Shown: positions 34,066 to 42,848 of the stretch, piece after piece | How the letters are laid out: the number at the start of each line of letters is the position of its first letter | How positions within the stretch are numbered: position 1 is the stretch's first letter | NCBI GenBank assembly: GCA_964612975.1 | Contig: CAZTGC010000001.1 | Span: 186,001-250,000, forward strand | Origin: NZ13-RE01 sp964612975 | GTDB taxonomy: Bacteria > Dictyoglomota > Dictyoglomia > Dictyoglomales > Dictyoglomaceae | Reading direction: 5' to 3' | DNA length: 64,000 bases | Notes under the pieces: generated by a model | Seen by the model: the letters and a program-made list of their open reading frames with translations, nothing else | What the model was told of the DNA's origin: nothing | Databases searched by the model: none | Position numbers and translations under genes: made by a program

Positions 34066-35111
34066 AAAAGCTTGCAATAGGTGCTATAAAGACTGTTGCT
34101 CCTGGAACCCAATTAAGAGAAGCCTTAGACCAGATAGTAAGGGCAAAGACAGGAGCTCTTATAGTTATTGGAGATTTAGAAAAAATTAAACCATTAGTGA
34201 ATGGTGGGTTTCCTTTAGATATTGATTTTTCCCCAAATAAACTTTACGAACTTTCAAAGATGGATGGTGCTATTATTCTTGGTAAAGACTGCAAAAAAAT
34301 ACTTTTTGCGAATGCAATCCTACTCCCAGATACAAAAATCCCATCGCAAGAAACTGGAGCAAGACATGCAACTGCTGAAAGAGTTGCAAGACAAACGGGG
34401 CAATTGGTCATTAGTGTCTCTCAAAAAAAGGATACTATTACCCTTTATCAAAGTGATTGGAAGTATGTATTAAGAGATGTGGAAGAAATATTAGCAAAAG
34501 CAACTCAAGCATTACAAATTTTAGAAAGATATAGAAGTATATATGATGAATTTCTTCAAAGATTAAATGCATTGGAAATAGAAAACCAAGTTACGTTGTT
34601 AGAAGTTATCTTGTTCTCGCATAAAGTGGGAATGCTTTTAGCTGTAGGAAAAGAGGTAGAAAATTATCTTATTGAATTGGGATCAGAAGGAAGATTAATA
34701 GAACTTCAGCTTGAAACTTTGCTAGCAGGTGTTCCTGAGGAAGGTTTATTAACCGTCAGAGATTACGCTAAAATAAATGAGGATTATGAGAATATTCATA
34801 GGAATCTTTTAAAGAATTTTAAGGGGGATTTTCAAAGTTTTTCAACAATTGCTGGAGAGATAATGGGTTATACAAAAGAAGAAATTGAATTAAATATTAA
34901 TGTTGTTCCAAGGGGATATAGATTACTAAGTAGATTATCTTTCATTCCCAGCAATGTTATGGAAAATCTTGTAAGGCATTTTGGTGTTTTGCCACGAATT
35001 CTTGAAAGCTCTTTAGAGGATCTTGATAATATTGAGGGAATAGGGGAGGTGAGAGCAAAAAGGATTAAAGAGGGATTAACAAGACTTCAGAAATCTGTTT
35101 CAATCATATAA
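34053..35111 (+). CDS. disA: DNA integrity scanning protein DisA (diadenylate cyclase)
   Basis: DisA makes cyclic di-AMP and senses branched DNA. The 352-residue protein has the N-terminal DAC domain with DGA (71-73), a helical linker, and a C-terminal helix-hairpin-helix with VLPRILESS and GIGEVRAKRIKEGLTRL. Two signature regions differ from the family as I remember it: RHR in the TGxRHRTAER block reads RHA (104-106), and the following SERRN reads SQKKD (123-127). These positions contact ATP in known structures, so activity may be altered. Otherwise the fold looks complete. Confidence 0.94.
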   Translation: MAELKKLAIGAIKTVAPGTQLREALDQIVRAKTGALIVIGDLEKIKPLVNGGFPLDIDFSPNKLYELSKMDGAIILGKDCKKILFANAILLPDTKIPSQETGARHATAERVARQTGQLVISVSQKKDTITLYQSDWKYVLRDVEEILAKATQALQILERYRSIYDEFLQRLNALEIENQVTLLEVILFSHKVGMLLAVGKEVENYLIELGSEGRLIELQLETLLAGVPEEGLLTVRDYAKINEDYENIHRNLLKNFKGDFQSFSTIAGEIMGYTKEEIELNINVVPRGYRLLSRLSFIPSNVMENLVRHFGVLPRILESSLEDLDNIEGIGEVRAKRIKEGLTRLQKSVSII

Positions 35112-35156
35112 TCATTATTTATTCCATTTATATAAATTTTGGAGGATAAATTTTTT

Positions 35157-35963
35157 ATGAAAAAAGAAGTGAAGTTATTATTAGCAACAAATATTTTCCC
35201 ATTTATAGGTTTATTTATTATATCCCTTTGGATCATGCTTGATGGAAATAAGAATATATCTCTATATTTGGCACTGATATTTTTTTTCCTTTTTATTTTT
35301 GGATTTTATTATTTTTATGTTAGAAGAAGAATTTTTTCTGATATTTTTAATTTTCCATCGGTGAAAATTTTAGATACCAGTGTAATTATTGATGGAAGAA
35401 TTGTCGATATTTTAAAAACCAATTTTATAGAGGGAAAAATTGTAATTCCTCGTTTTATTTTAAAAGAATTACAACAATTATCAGATTCTTCAGAATCTTT
35501 AAAAAAGAATAGAGGAAGATATGGTTTAGATAACCTAAGTAAAATAAGAAAAGAATTGAAGGAGCAAGTAATAATTGTAGAAAAAGATTTCACAAATATT
35601 CATAGTGTAGATTCAAAACTTGTAAAATTAGCAAAGACATTAAATGGAAAGATAATCACAAATGATTACGGATTAAATAAATTAGCTAAAATTGAGGGAA
35701 TAACTGTTCTAAATATAAATGAATTGGCAAATGCCTTAAAACCCATTTATTTGCCTGGAGAGGAGTTACAAATAACCATATTGAAAGAGGGAAAAGAGTT
35801 AGGACAGGGAGTTGGATATTTAGAAGATGGAACTATGGTTGTGGTGGAAAATGGAAAAAAATATATTGGTTCTACCTTAAAGGTTTTAGTTACAAGTGTC
35901 TTTCAGACTGCTGCAGGAAGAATAATTTTTGCAAGGGTAAAAGAGGAAAGAAGATTTGGGTAA
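35157..35963 (+). CDS. PIN/TRAM-domain membrane protein (short YacL-like)
   Basis: The 268-residue product has two hydrophobic segments at the N-terminus (about residues 7-30 and 35-58), a PIN nuclease-like domain with acidic residues in LDTSVIIDGRIVDI and IITNDYGLN, and a C-terminal TRAM domain (GEELQITILKEGKELGQGVGYLEDGTMVVVE). Bacillus YacL has about four membrane segments ahead of the same domains, so this is a shortened version. PIN domains usually cleave RNA, but targets are unknown. The ATG at 35157 is backed by GGAGG, 11 bases ahead. Confidence 0.88.
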   Translation: MKKEVKLLLATNIFPFIGLFIISLWIMLDGNKNISLYLALIFFFLFIFGFYYFYVRRRIFSDIFNFPSVKILDTSVIIDGRIVDILKTNFIEGKIVIPRFILKELQQLSDSSESLKKNRGRYGLDNLSKIRKELKEQVIIVEKDFTNIHSVDSKLVKLAKTLNGKIITNDYGLNKLAKIEGITVLNINELANALKPIYLPGEELQITILKEGKELGQGVGYLEDGTMVVVENGKKYIGSTLKVLVTSVFQTAAGRIIFARVKEERRFG

Positions 35964-36645
35964 GAAGATTTTAGGAATTCTTTTAGCAGCAGGAAAAGGG
36001 GAAAGATTTGGGGAAGAAGATAAGCTTCTTCAGGATTTAATGGGGAAGCCAGTAATATATTATCCCCTTTCTACTTTGGAGAAAGTTGATGAGATAGATG
36101 AAATTGTAATAGTCAGTAATAAAGAAAAAGAGAATTTACTAAAAAACCTTATAAAAGAATGGAACTTTAAAAAGGTAAGAAATGTAATTGAAGGTGGAAA
36201 AGAGAGGCAGGATTCAGTATATAATGCTTTAAAAACCTTTTCTTCTTATGATTATGTTTTAATCCATGATGGAGCAAGACCATTAATAAAGGAAGATCTG
36301 ATAAAAAGGGTTATTCAGGAGGGTTTAGAAAAGAAGGCTATTATTTCTGGAATTCCTGTTAAAGATACCATTAAGTTGATATCTGCTATGAGAGTAGAAA
36401 GAACTCTTCCCCGTGAGAAATTATGGCAGATTCAAACTCCTCAATTTTTTGAATATTCATTAATATTGAAAGCCCATGATAAAGCAAAAGAAGATGAATT
36501 TTACGGTACTGATGATGGAATATTAGTAGAGAGACTGAATTATCCCGTTTATGTTGTTGAAGGAGAATGGTGGAATGTTAAGATAACTACAAAGGAGGAT
36601 TTATTTCTTGTTAGATGGTTAGTGGAGAGGGGATTTTTAAAATAG
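35956..36645 (+). CDS. ispD: 2-C-methyl-D-erythritol 4-phosphate cytidylyltransferase
   Basis: IspD transfers CMP to MEP in the isoprenoid pathway. The 229-residue protein has the nucleotide-binding LLAAGKGERFG, EGGKERQDSVYNAL, VLIHDGARPL, VKDTIK and TPQFF motifs. Its start codon is TTG, overlapping the previous stop by eight bases, with GAGGA about nine bases ahead. It is directly followed by ispF with a 31-base overlap, the usual order. Confidence 0.96.
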   Translation: MGKKILGILLAAGKGERFGEEDKLLQDLMGKPVIYYPLSTLEKVDEIDEIVIVSNKEKENLLKNLIKEWNFKKVRNVIEGGKERQDSVYNALKTFSSYDYVLIHDGARPLIKEDLIKRVIQEGLEKKAIISGIPVKDTIKLISAMRVERTLPREKLWQIQTPQFFEYSLILKAHDKAKEDEFYGTDDGILVERLNYPVYVVEGEWWNVKITTKEDLFLVRWLVERGFLK

Positions 36646-37136
36646 GTCTGGGATATGATGTCCATCCCTTTTCTGAGGGTAGGAAATTTATTTTAGGAGG
36701 TATTGAAATTCCTTATCAAAAAGGATTAAAGGGACATTCTGATGGAGATGTTCTTATTCATGCAATTATGGATGCTTTACTTGGTGCCTTAGGACTTCCC
36801 GATATAGGTTTTTTCTTTCCCAATAATGATGAAAAATATAGAAACATAGAAAGTACAGTTCTTTTAAGAGAAGTATTAAAAATGGTAAAGGAAGAAAATT
36901 TTAAAATTGAAAATATAGATGCAGTGATCATTGCGGAAGAACCTAAGATCTTACCATATAGGGAGAGAATTATCTCCAATTTATCTTATCATCTTTCTGT
37001 TTCTCAAGAGAATATCAACATAAAGGCAACAACTAATGAGGGGATAGGTTTCATAGGAAAAAAAGAGGGAATAGCTGTTTTAGTGGTAGCTTTATTATCA
37101 AAGGAGAAGAAATATGAAGGACAAAATTTATGGTAA
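36615..37136 (+). CDS. ispF: 2-C-methyl-D-erythritol 2,4-cyclodiphosphate synthase
   Basis: IspF forms the cyclic diphosphate MEcPP, the next step after IspE. The core opens FKIGLGYDVHPF with metal ligands Asp and His, followed by HSDGDVLIHAIMDALLG and KATTNEGIGFIGKKEGIAV. The only clear start is the ATG at 36615, which adds seven residues ahead of the usual FKIG opening and lies deep inside ispD. A GGAGAGGGG stretch sits just downstream of it, so translation could begin at a non-standard codon nearer the core. Function is certain; the exact start is not. Confidence 0.95.
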   Translation: MVSGEGIFKIGLGYDVHPFSEGRKFILGGIEIPYQKGLKGHSDGDVLIHAIMDALLGALGLPDIGFFFPNNDEKYRNIESTVLLREVLKMVKEENFKIENIDAVIIAEEPKILPYRERIISNLSYHLSVSQENINIKATTNEGIGFIGKKEGIAVLVVALLSKEKKYEGQNLW

Positions 37137-37836
37137 AAATGCTGTTCTTGAAGCATTAAATGGAGATATAAGTATTAATAAAATTCTTATTTCCAAGAAT
37201 ATCCATAGGGATAAAAAGATTATTGATATTATAAATCTAGCAAAGGATAAAGGTATTCCTATCCAGCTTGTAGAAAAGGAATGGATTGATAAAGAGAGCA
37301 ATGGAAAATCCCAAGGAGTTTTAGCATATATTTCGCCAATAAGATATTATGAATGGGAGGATGTTTTAAGTTCGATAGATTTTTCAAGAGATTTTATCGT
37401 AATTTTAGATCATGTTCAAGATCCCCAAAACTTGGGGTCCGCTATAAGGACCTCAGAATTTGGGGGAGTAAAGGTGCTTGTTATCCCTAAAGTAAGATCT
37501 GCTCAAATATCTTCCTTAGTATTTAAAGTATCTGCTGGAGCCTTAGGTTATTTACCTATTGTAAGAGTAGCAAATATTTCTCAGTTTTTAAAAAACTTAA
37601 AAAATGATGGATGGTTCATTGTTGGAGCTGACTTGAATACAGATTTGTTATATAATCAAGTGGAATATAAATTTCCTTTAGCATTAGTCATTGGAAGTGA
37701 AGGAGAAGGATTACATAGATTGGTAAAAAAAGAATGTGACATATTAGTAAAAATACCGAAATCTGGGAGAGTTGACTCTTTAAATCTATCTGTTGCCTTA
37801 GGGATTTTAATTTACAAAATCAGGGAAAGCTTATGA
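37114..37836 (+). CDS. rlmB: TrmH-family rRNA 2'-O-methyltransferase RlmB
   Basis: This SPOUT-class enzyme methylates a ribose in RNA, in RlmB the conserved guanosine of the 23S peptidyl-transferase loop. The 240-residue protein begins with the substrate-binding domain (DKIYGKNAVLEALNG) and has the knotted SAM site: QDPQNLGSAIRTSEFGG, LVIGSEGEGLHRLV and SLNLSVALGILIY. Its position near ispF matches the Firmicutes yacO gene. It overlaps both neighbours by a few bases. Confidence 0.92.
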   Translation: MKDKIYGKNAVLEALNGDISINKILISKNIHRDKKIIDIINLAKDKGIPIQLVEKEWIDKESNGKSQGVLAYISPIRYYEWEDVLSSIDFSRDFIVILDHVQDPQNLGSAIRTSEFGGVKVLVIPKVRSAQISSLVFKVSAGALGYLPIVRVANISQFLKNLKNDGWFIVGADLNTDLLYNQVEYKFPLALVIGSEGEGLHRLVKKECDILVKIPKSGRVDSLNLSVALGILIYKIRESL

Positions 37837-38723
37837 AGGAAATATTTACAGATTTTCTCGTTTATCTCCAATATGAAAGAAATTTATCATCAAATACATT
37901 TTTATCTTACAGAAAGGATCTATTAGATTTCATAAATTTTTTAGAAAAAAATAATATTACCCTTGTAAATTTTAATAGAAAAATATGGCAAAGATATCTA
38001 GAAAATCTATACTCTAAGTACACACCAAGATCCATATCTCGAAAGATTTCCGCAATAAGAACATTCTTTAAATTTCTTACAAGAGAGGGTTATATAAAAA
38101 AGAACTATGCAAACTTTATTGGTAATCCCAAAATTCCTCAATATCTTCCTTCTTTTTTGGAAGAAGATGAGATCTTAAGAATTTTAAATCTTCCTGATCC
38201 TACAACTCCCTTAGGACGAAGAAATCAGGCTATATTGGAATCTTTATATGCAGGGGGATTTAGAGTTTCAGAACTTATAACATTGAATTTAGAGGATGTA
38301 GATTTAAAAAGGGGACTAATTAGGTGTTTTGGAAAGGGTAATAAAGAAAGAATTGTTCCTATAGGTGAATATGCAAAGGAGAGTTTAGGAAAATATTTAG
38401 AGATAAGAACATATTTTAGCCCAAAAGAAAATGAAAAAGCTTTCTTTTTAAATAGAAAAGGAAAAAGAATAAGTAGACAAGGGGTATGGCTAATAATAAA
38501 TAAATATAAAAAAATCTTAAATCTTCCTAAGAAAGTTTCTCCTCATACCTTTAGGCATAGTTTTGCTACTCACCTTTTATCTCGTGGTGCAGATATAAGA
38601 GTTGTTCAGGAACTTTTGGGACATTCAAATATTTCTTCTACTCAAATTTACACTCATATAACTTCAAACAGATTACATGAAGTTTATAAAAGGTCCCATC
38701 CCTTGTCAAGGAAAATAAGATGA
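37833..38723 (+). CDS. XerC/XerD-family tyrosine recombinase
   Basis: The 296-residue protein has an N-terminal SAM-like DNA-binding domain (about 1-85) and the tyrosine-recombinase catalytic set: Arg in AGGFRVSELI, Lys in GKGNKERIVPI, His-x-x-Arg in SPHTFRHSFATHLL, His in LLGHSNISSTQIYTH and the nucleophile Tyr in that last motif. It is full length and resembles the chromosome-dimer recombinases XerC/XerD. It lies in an operon with deoB and the nucleoside phosphorylase rather than beside mobile-element signs, which supports a housekeeping role. A dif site was not found. Confidence 0.93.
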   Translation: MKEIFTDFLVYLQYERNLSSNTFLSYRKDLLDFINFLEKNNITLVNFNRKIWQRYLENLYSKYTPRSISRKISAIRTFFKFLTREGYIKKNYANFIGNPKIPQYLPSFLEEDEILRILNLPDPTTPLGRRNQAILESLYAGGFRVSELITLNLEDVDLKRGLIRCFGKGNKERIVPIGEYAKESLGKYLEIRTYFSPKENEKAFFLNRKGKRISRQGVWLIINKYKKILNLPKKVSPHTFRHSFATHLLSRGADIRVVQELLGHSNISSTQIYTHITSNRLHEVYKRSHPLSRKIR

Positions 38724-39886
38724 AAAGAATTATTTTAATTGTTTTAGATGGCGTAGGAATAGGAGAACTTCCTGATGCCTATAAATTTAATGATCAAGGA
38801 AGTAATACATTAGCAAATATTGCAAAAGCAATAGGAGGATTAAATCTTCCTAATTTGGAAAAGTTAGGTCTTTCCAATATATTTCCAATTTTGGGATTAA
38901 AACCACAAGAAAAGCCCTTATCCTATTTTGGCAAAATGGCAGAGAAATCCCCTGGAAAGGATACCACTACAGGTCACTGGGAAATTGCAGGATTAATTTT
39001 AGATAAGCCCTTTCCTATATATCCTAATGGTTTTCCTAAGGAGATATTAGAAAAATTTGAAGAAGAAATTGGAAGAAAAGTCTTAGGAAATTATCCATCC
39101 TCAGGAACAGAAATAATTAATAAATTAGGAGAAGAGCATATAAAGACTGGCTATCCCATAGTCTATACCTCCGCAGATAGTGTTTTTCAAATAGCAGCCC
39201 ATGAAGAAGTTATCCCCATTGAGGAACTTTATAGAATATGTGAGATTGCAAGAAAAATTCTTCAAGGAGAGCATGGGATAGCAAGAGTTATCGCAAGACC
39301 ATTCTTAGGAGAAAAAGGAAATTTCTATAGAACTCCAAGAAGAAGAGATCTTTCTTTACCTCCTCCAAGAAAAACATTGTTAGATTATTTAAAGGAAGAG
39401 GGAAAGGATGTTATTGGTATTGGAAAAATCGAAGATATTTTTGCAGGTAGGGGAATTACCCTAAGTTTACATCAGGAAAATAATAATGAAGGGATGGAAA
39501 ATACAATTAAAGCATTGAATATTTTAAGAGAGGGTATAATTTTTGCAAATCTTGTAGATTTTGATATGCTATATGGACATAGAAATGATATAGAAGGATT
39601 TGCTAAGGCATTAGAGGAATTTGATTCCTTTATTCCAAAGATTTTATCTTTATTAAAACATGAAGATATTTTGATAATTACTTCAGATCATGGATGTGAT
39701 CCGACTACAGAAAGCACTGATCATTCTCGGGAATATGTTCCTTTATTAATATACTCACCAAATTTTTCGAAACCTAACTCACTAGGAGTACAGTCTTCCT
39801 TTTCAAATCTTGGTAAAACTATCGCAGATTATTTTAAAATAGAAAATGATTTAGATGGAGAAAGTTTTTTAAAAAAGCTTATATGA
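38720..39886 (+). CDS. deoB: Phosphopentomutase
   Basis: DeoB interconverts (deoxy)ribose 1- and 5-phosphate, linking nucleoside breakdown to the pentose pathway. The 388-residue alkaline-phosphatase-fold protein has metal ligands in IVLDGVGIGELPDA, the phosphorylated Thr in GKDTTTGHWE, LVDFDMLYGHRND and ITSDHGCDPTTESTDHSRE. It overlaps the recombinase gene by four bases and is followed by a pyrimidine-nucleoside phosphorylase, which makes the sugar phosphate it uses. Confidence 0.97.
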   Translation: MKRIILIVLDGVGIGELPDAYKFNDQGSNTLANIAKAIGGLNLPNLEKLGLSNIFPILGLKPQEKPLSYFGKMAEKSPGKDTTTGHWEIAGLILDKPFPIYPNGFPKEILEKFEEEIGRKVLGNYPSSGTEIINKLGEEHIKTGYPIVYTSADSVFQIAAHEEVIPIEELYRICEIARKILQGEHGIARVIARPFLGEKGNFYRTPRRRDLSLPPPRKTLLDYLKEEGKDVIGIGKIEDIFAGRGITLSLHQENNNEGMENTIKALNILREGIIFANLVDFDMLYGHRNDIEGFAKALEEFDSFIPKILSLLKHEDILIITSDHGCDPTTESTDHSREYVPLLIYSPNFSKPNSLGVQSSFSNLGKTIADYFKIENDLDGESFLKKLI

Positions 39887-39895
39887 GGTGAATTT

Positions 39896-41197
39896 ATGAG
39901 GATGATTGATATCATAATAAATAAAAGAAACGGAGAAAAATTAAGTAGGGAAGAAATTGAATTTGTAATTGATAAATATTTAGAAAATGAAATTCCCGAC
40001 TACCAAATGTCTGCATTATTAATGGCAATTTATTTTAAAGGTATGGACGATGAAGAAACTACCATACTTACTGAGAAGATGGCAAATACTGGTAAGATAA
40101 TAGATCTATCCAAAATAGATGGAATAAAAATAGATAAACATAGCAGTGGTGGGGTTGGAGATAAAACAACCTTAGTTTTTGCCCCATTGATATCTGCATA
40201 TGGATTCCCCATTGCAAAAATGTCGGGAAGAAGTTTAGGACATACAGGTGGAACAATAGACAAATTGGAGTCAATTCCAGGATTTAGGACAAATTTAACT
40301 CTCGAAGAAGTGATTAATCAAGTTAAAAAAATTGGAATATCAATAGTAGGACAAACAGAGAATTTAGTACCAGCAGATAAAAAAATTTATGCTTTAAGAG
40401 ATGTAACAGGAACCGTTGATTCTATCCCTTTAATTGCCAGCAGTATCATGAGTAAAAAAATTGCAGGAGGTTCTGATATTATTGTGTTAGATGTAAAAAT
40501 GGGAAAGGGAGCTTTCATAGAATCTATTGATAAAGCAGAGAAATTAGCAACTTTAATGGTAAATATTGGAAGAAGATTAGGCAAAAAAATCTCTGTAGTA
40601 ATATCCAATATGGATGAGCCCTTAGGAAACACGGTGGGAAATTCTTTGGAGGTTATAGAAGCAATAGAAACTTTAAAGGGATGTGGACCATCTGACTTGA
40701 AGGAACTGGTTATTAATCTTGGGGTTCAGGCAGTCTTATTATCTGGTAAGGAAAAAGATGAGGAAAAGATTAGAAGGATCTTAGAAAATTTGATAGAGAA
40801 TGGTTCTGCACTAAAAAAATTTAGAGAATTAATAATTGCTCAGGGAGGAAATGAGGAGGTAATTGATAATTATAAATTATTTCCCCAAGCTAAAATTCAA
40901 AAGGAAATTTTTTCAAGAGAAGAAGGATATATAACTAAAATGGATGCTTATCTTATTGCAAAAAGTGTTATGGCTTTAGGAGCAGGAAGAGATAAAAAAG
41001 ATGATGTTATTGATCCTTCCGTAGGGATAAAAACTCATAAAAAATTAGGGGATAGAGTTGAGAAAAATGAGCCAATTGTTACATTTTTTGCCAATGACTC
41101 CTCTAAATTATCTATAGCTCAGGAGATTTTTAAAAGTGCATATGAGATTGGAAGGAATAAAATTGATAAAAAGTTAATTTTAAAAATAATAAAATAG
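39896..41197 (+). CDS. pdp: Pyrimidine-nucleoside phosphorylase
   Basis: This enzyme splits uridine or thymidine with phosphate, giving base and (deoxy)ribose 1-phosphate. The 433-residue sequence contains the phosphate-binding DKHSSGGVGDKTTL, the MSGRSLGHTGGTIDKLE block, and a C-terminal barrel-sandwich domain with GDRVEKNEPI. Its residues are typical of the Pdp/DeoA family, and specificity for uridine versus thymidine is not assigned. A GAGGTGA ribosome site lies close to the ATG, ten bases after deoB. Confidence 0.95.
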   Translation: MRMIDIIINKRNGEKLSREEIEFVIDKYLENEIPDYQMSALLMAIYFKGMDDEETTILTEKMANTGKIIDLSKIDGIKIDKHSSGGVGDKTTLVFAPLISAYGFPIAKMSGRSLGHTGGTIDKLESIPGFRTNLTLEEVINQVKKIGISIVGQTENLVPADKKIYALRDVTGTVDSIPLIASSIMSKKIAGGSDIIVLDVKMGKGAFIESIDKAEKLATLMVNIGRRLGKKISVVISNMDEPLGNTVGNSLEVIEAIETLKGCGPSDLKELVINLGVQAVLLSGKEKDEEKIRRILENLIENGSALKKFRELIIAQGGNEEVIDNYKLFPQAKIQKEIFSREEGYITKMDAYLIAKSVMALGAGRDKKDDVIDPSVGIKTHKKLGDRVEKNEPIVTFFANDSSKLSIAQEIFKSAYEIGRNKIDKKLILKIIK

Positions 41198-41207
41198 GGG
41201 GAAATTT

Positions 41208-41813
41208 ATGATTTTTAATATAGGAAGTTTTCAAGAGCTTATATGGAGATTAATGGCAATATTATTTACCATTACAATTCATGAATTTTTTCATGGAAAG
41301 GTTGCAGATTGGGAAGGAGATCCAACTCCTCGCCTTTCTGGTAGATTAACCTTAAATCCCATTGCTCATATTGATCCTATTGGGTTTTTGATGCTAATTT
41401 TTTTTCGATTTGGATGGGCAAAACCTGTTCCTGTAAATTTTTATAATCTAAAAAGAGGAAGGAAGAGTGTAATATTAGTTTCCATTGCGGGTCCTTTATC
41501 GAATCTAATATTTGCTTTTTTATTAAGCTTATTTTGGAGGTTTGATCTAAATCTTCCAGTAAATTTTATAAAATTTGCTATAGAATTGGCTATCCTAAAC
41601 TTATATCTTGGAATTTTTAATCTTATTCCTATTCCTCCTTTAGATGGGTCTCACATCTTGGAATCTTTACTCCCTTATTCCTATAGGCATTATTTTGATT
41701 TTTTAAAGATTTATGGCTTTTTCATTTTAATTCTTTTAGTATCTACAGGAATATTATTAAAAATAATTCGCCCAATCTTATATTTTTTTATTTATCTTTT
41801 GGGACTTTTTTAA
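41208..41813 (+). CDS. Site-2-protease-type M50 metalloprotease (YwhC-like)
   Basis: The 201-residue membrane protein has four to five hydrophobic segments. The zinc ligands are in TIHEFFHG (HExxH, residues 25-29) and the third in PPLDGSHIL, as in M50 peptidases. This short group (YwhC-like) lacks a PDZ domain, and its substrate is unknown. It lies ten bases after the nucleoside phosphorylase and is the last gene of this run before the trpS unit. Confidence 0.88.
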   Translation: MIFNIGSFQELIWRLMAILFTITIHEFFHGKVADWEGDPTPRLSGRLTLNPIAHIDPIGFLMLIFFRFGWAKPVPVNFYNLKRGRKSVILVSIAGPLSNLIFAFLLSLFWRFDLNLPVNFIKFAIELAILNLYLGIFNLIPIPPLDGSHILESLLPYSYRHYFDFLKIYGFFILILLVSTGILLKIIRPILYFFIYLLGLF

Positions 41814-41855
41814 TATAATTTTGTTAAATCCCAAGGGTTATGGAGGAGAGTTTAA

Positions 41856-42848
41856 ATGAAGATAGGGAGAATTCTTTCTGGCATGAGGCCAACAGGTAAG
41901 CTTCATTTAGGTCATAAACTAGGAGTATTAGATAGTTGGGTAAAATTACAAGACTCCTATGAGTGCTTTTTTGAAATTGCTGATTGGCATGCCCTTACCA
42001 CTCATTATAAAGAGACAGAAATCTTAAAAAATAATATCTTCCAAATGGTATGTGATTGGCTAAGTGTGGGAATTGATCCAAATGAAAATATAATTTTTAG
42101 ACAGTCAGACATTTTAGAACATGGTGAACTTTTTCTTTTATTTTCTATGTTTGTTCCATTACCATGGCTTGAAAGAAATCCCACTTATAAGGAACAGCTG
42201 AGGGAAATAGAGGGAAGAGATCTTTTTACATATGGATTTCTTGGATATCCAGTTCTACAGGCAGCAGATATTCTCATATATAGGGCAGATACTGTTCCTG
42301 TAGGAGAGGATCAGCTACCTCATTTAGAACTTACCCGAGAAATAGCTCGTAGATTTAATTATCTCTACAAGTCTGTATTTCCAGAGCCTCAGGCAAAGCT
42401 TTCAGATGTTCCAGCTTTAATAGGAACCGATGGAAGAAGAATGCATAAAAGTTATGGAAATACTATACCCCTTGATACAGAGGAAGAGGATCTTAAAAAT
42501 ATTGTAAAGAATATGGTAACAGATCCTGCAAGAGTAAGAAGGAGTGATCCGGGACATCCCGAGGTTTGTCCTGTATTTGCCTATCATAAGATATTTAATA
42601 TTGGAGAAATTGATTACATTTCCAATGCTTGTAAAACAGCAGAAATTGGATGTTTAGAATGCAAAATGAAACTTTTTGTTAAACTTAATGAGTTTCTAAC
42701 TCCCTCTCGAGAAAGAAGAAGATATTATATGGAACATCCAAAGGAAGTATGGGATATTATTTATGAAGGAAATAGAAGGGCAAGAGAAGAAGCCCAAAAA
42801 ACTATGAATTTAGTAAGAGAAGCAATGGGGATAGAGATTTGGAAATAA
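41856..42848 (+). CDS. trpS: Tryptophanyl-tRNA synthetase
   Basis: This 330-residue class I synthetase charges tRNA-Trp. It has the HIGH-type GKLHLGHKLG, the tryptophan pocket GYPVLQAADILIY with VPVGEDQLPHLELTREIARRFN, and a KMSKS-like MHKSYGN after GTDGRR. A GGAGGAGAG ribosome site precedes the ATG. A TATAAT sequence at 41814-41819 could be its -10 box but the -35 is poor. It overlaps scpA by ten bases. Confidence 0.96.
   Translation: MKIGRILSGMRPTGKLHLGHKLGVLDSWVKLQDSYECFFEIADWHALTTHYKETEILKNNIFQMVCDWLSVGIDPNENIIFRQSDILEHGELFLLFSMFVPLPWLERNPTYKEQLREIEGRDLFTYGFLGYPVLQAADILIYRADTVPVGEDQLPHLELTREIARRFNYLYKSVFPEPQAKLSDVPALIGTDGRRMHKSYGNTIPLDTEEEDLKNIVKNMVTDPARVRRSDPGHPEVCPVFAYHKIFNIGEIDYISNACKTAEIGCLECKMKLFVKLNEFLTPSRERRRYYMEHPKEVWDIIYEGNRRAREEAQKTMNLVREAMGIEIWK

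Noticed and set aside
37833..38723. The tyrosine recombinase as a sign of an integrated element
   Set aside because: It sits in a housekeeping operon with overlapping starts, no att repeats or phage genes are near, and base composition does not change.
41814..41819. A TATAAT upstream of trpS
   Set aside because: The -35 at the expected spacing (TTTATC) is poor, so it is mentioned in the trpS entry only.
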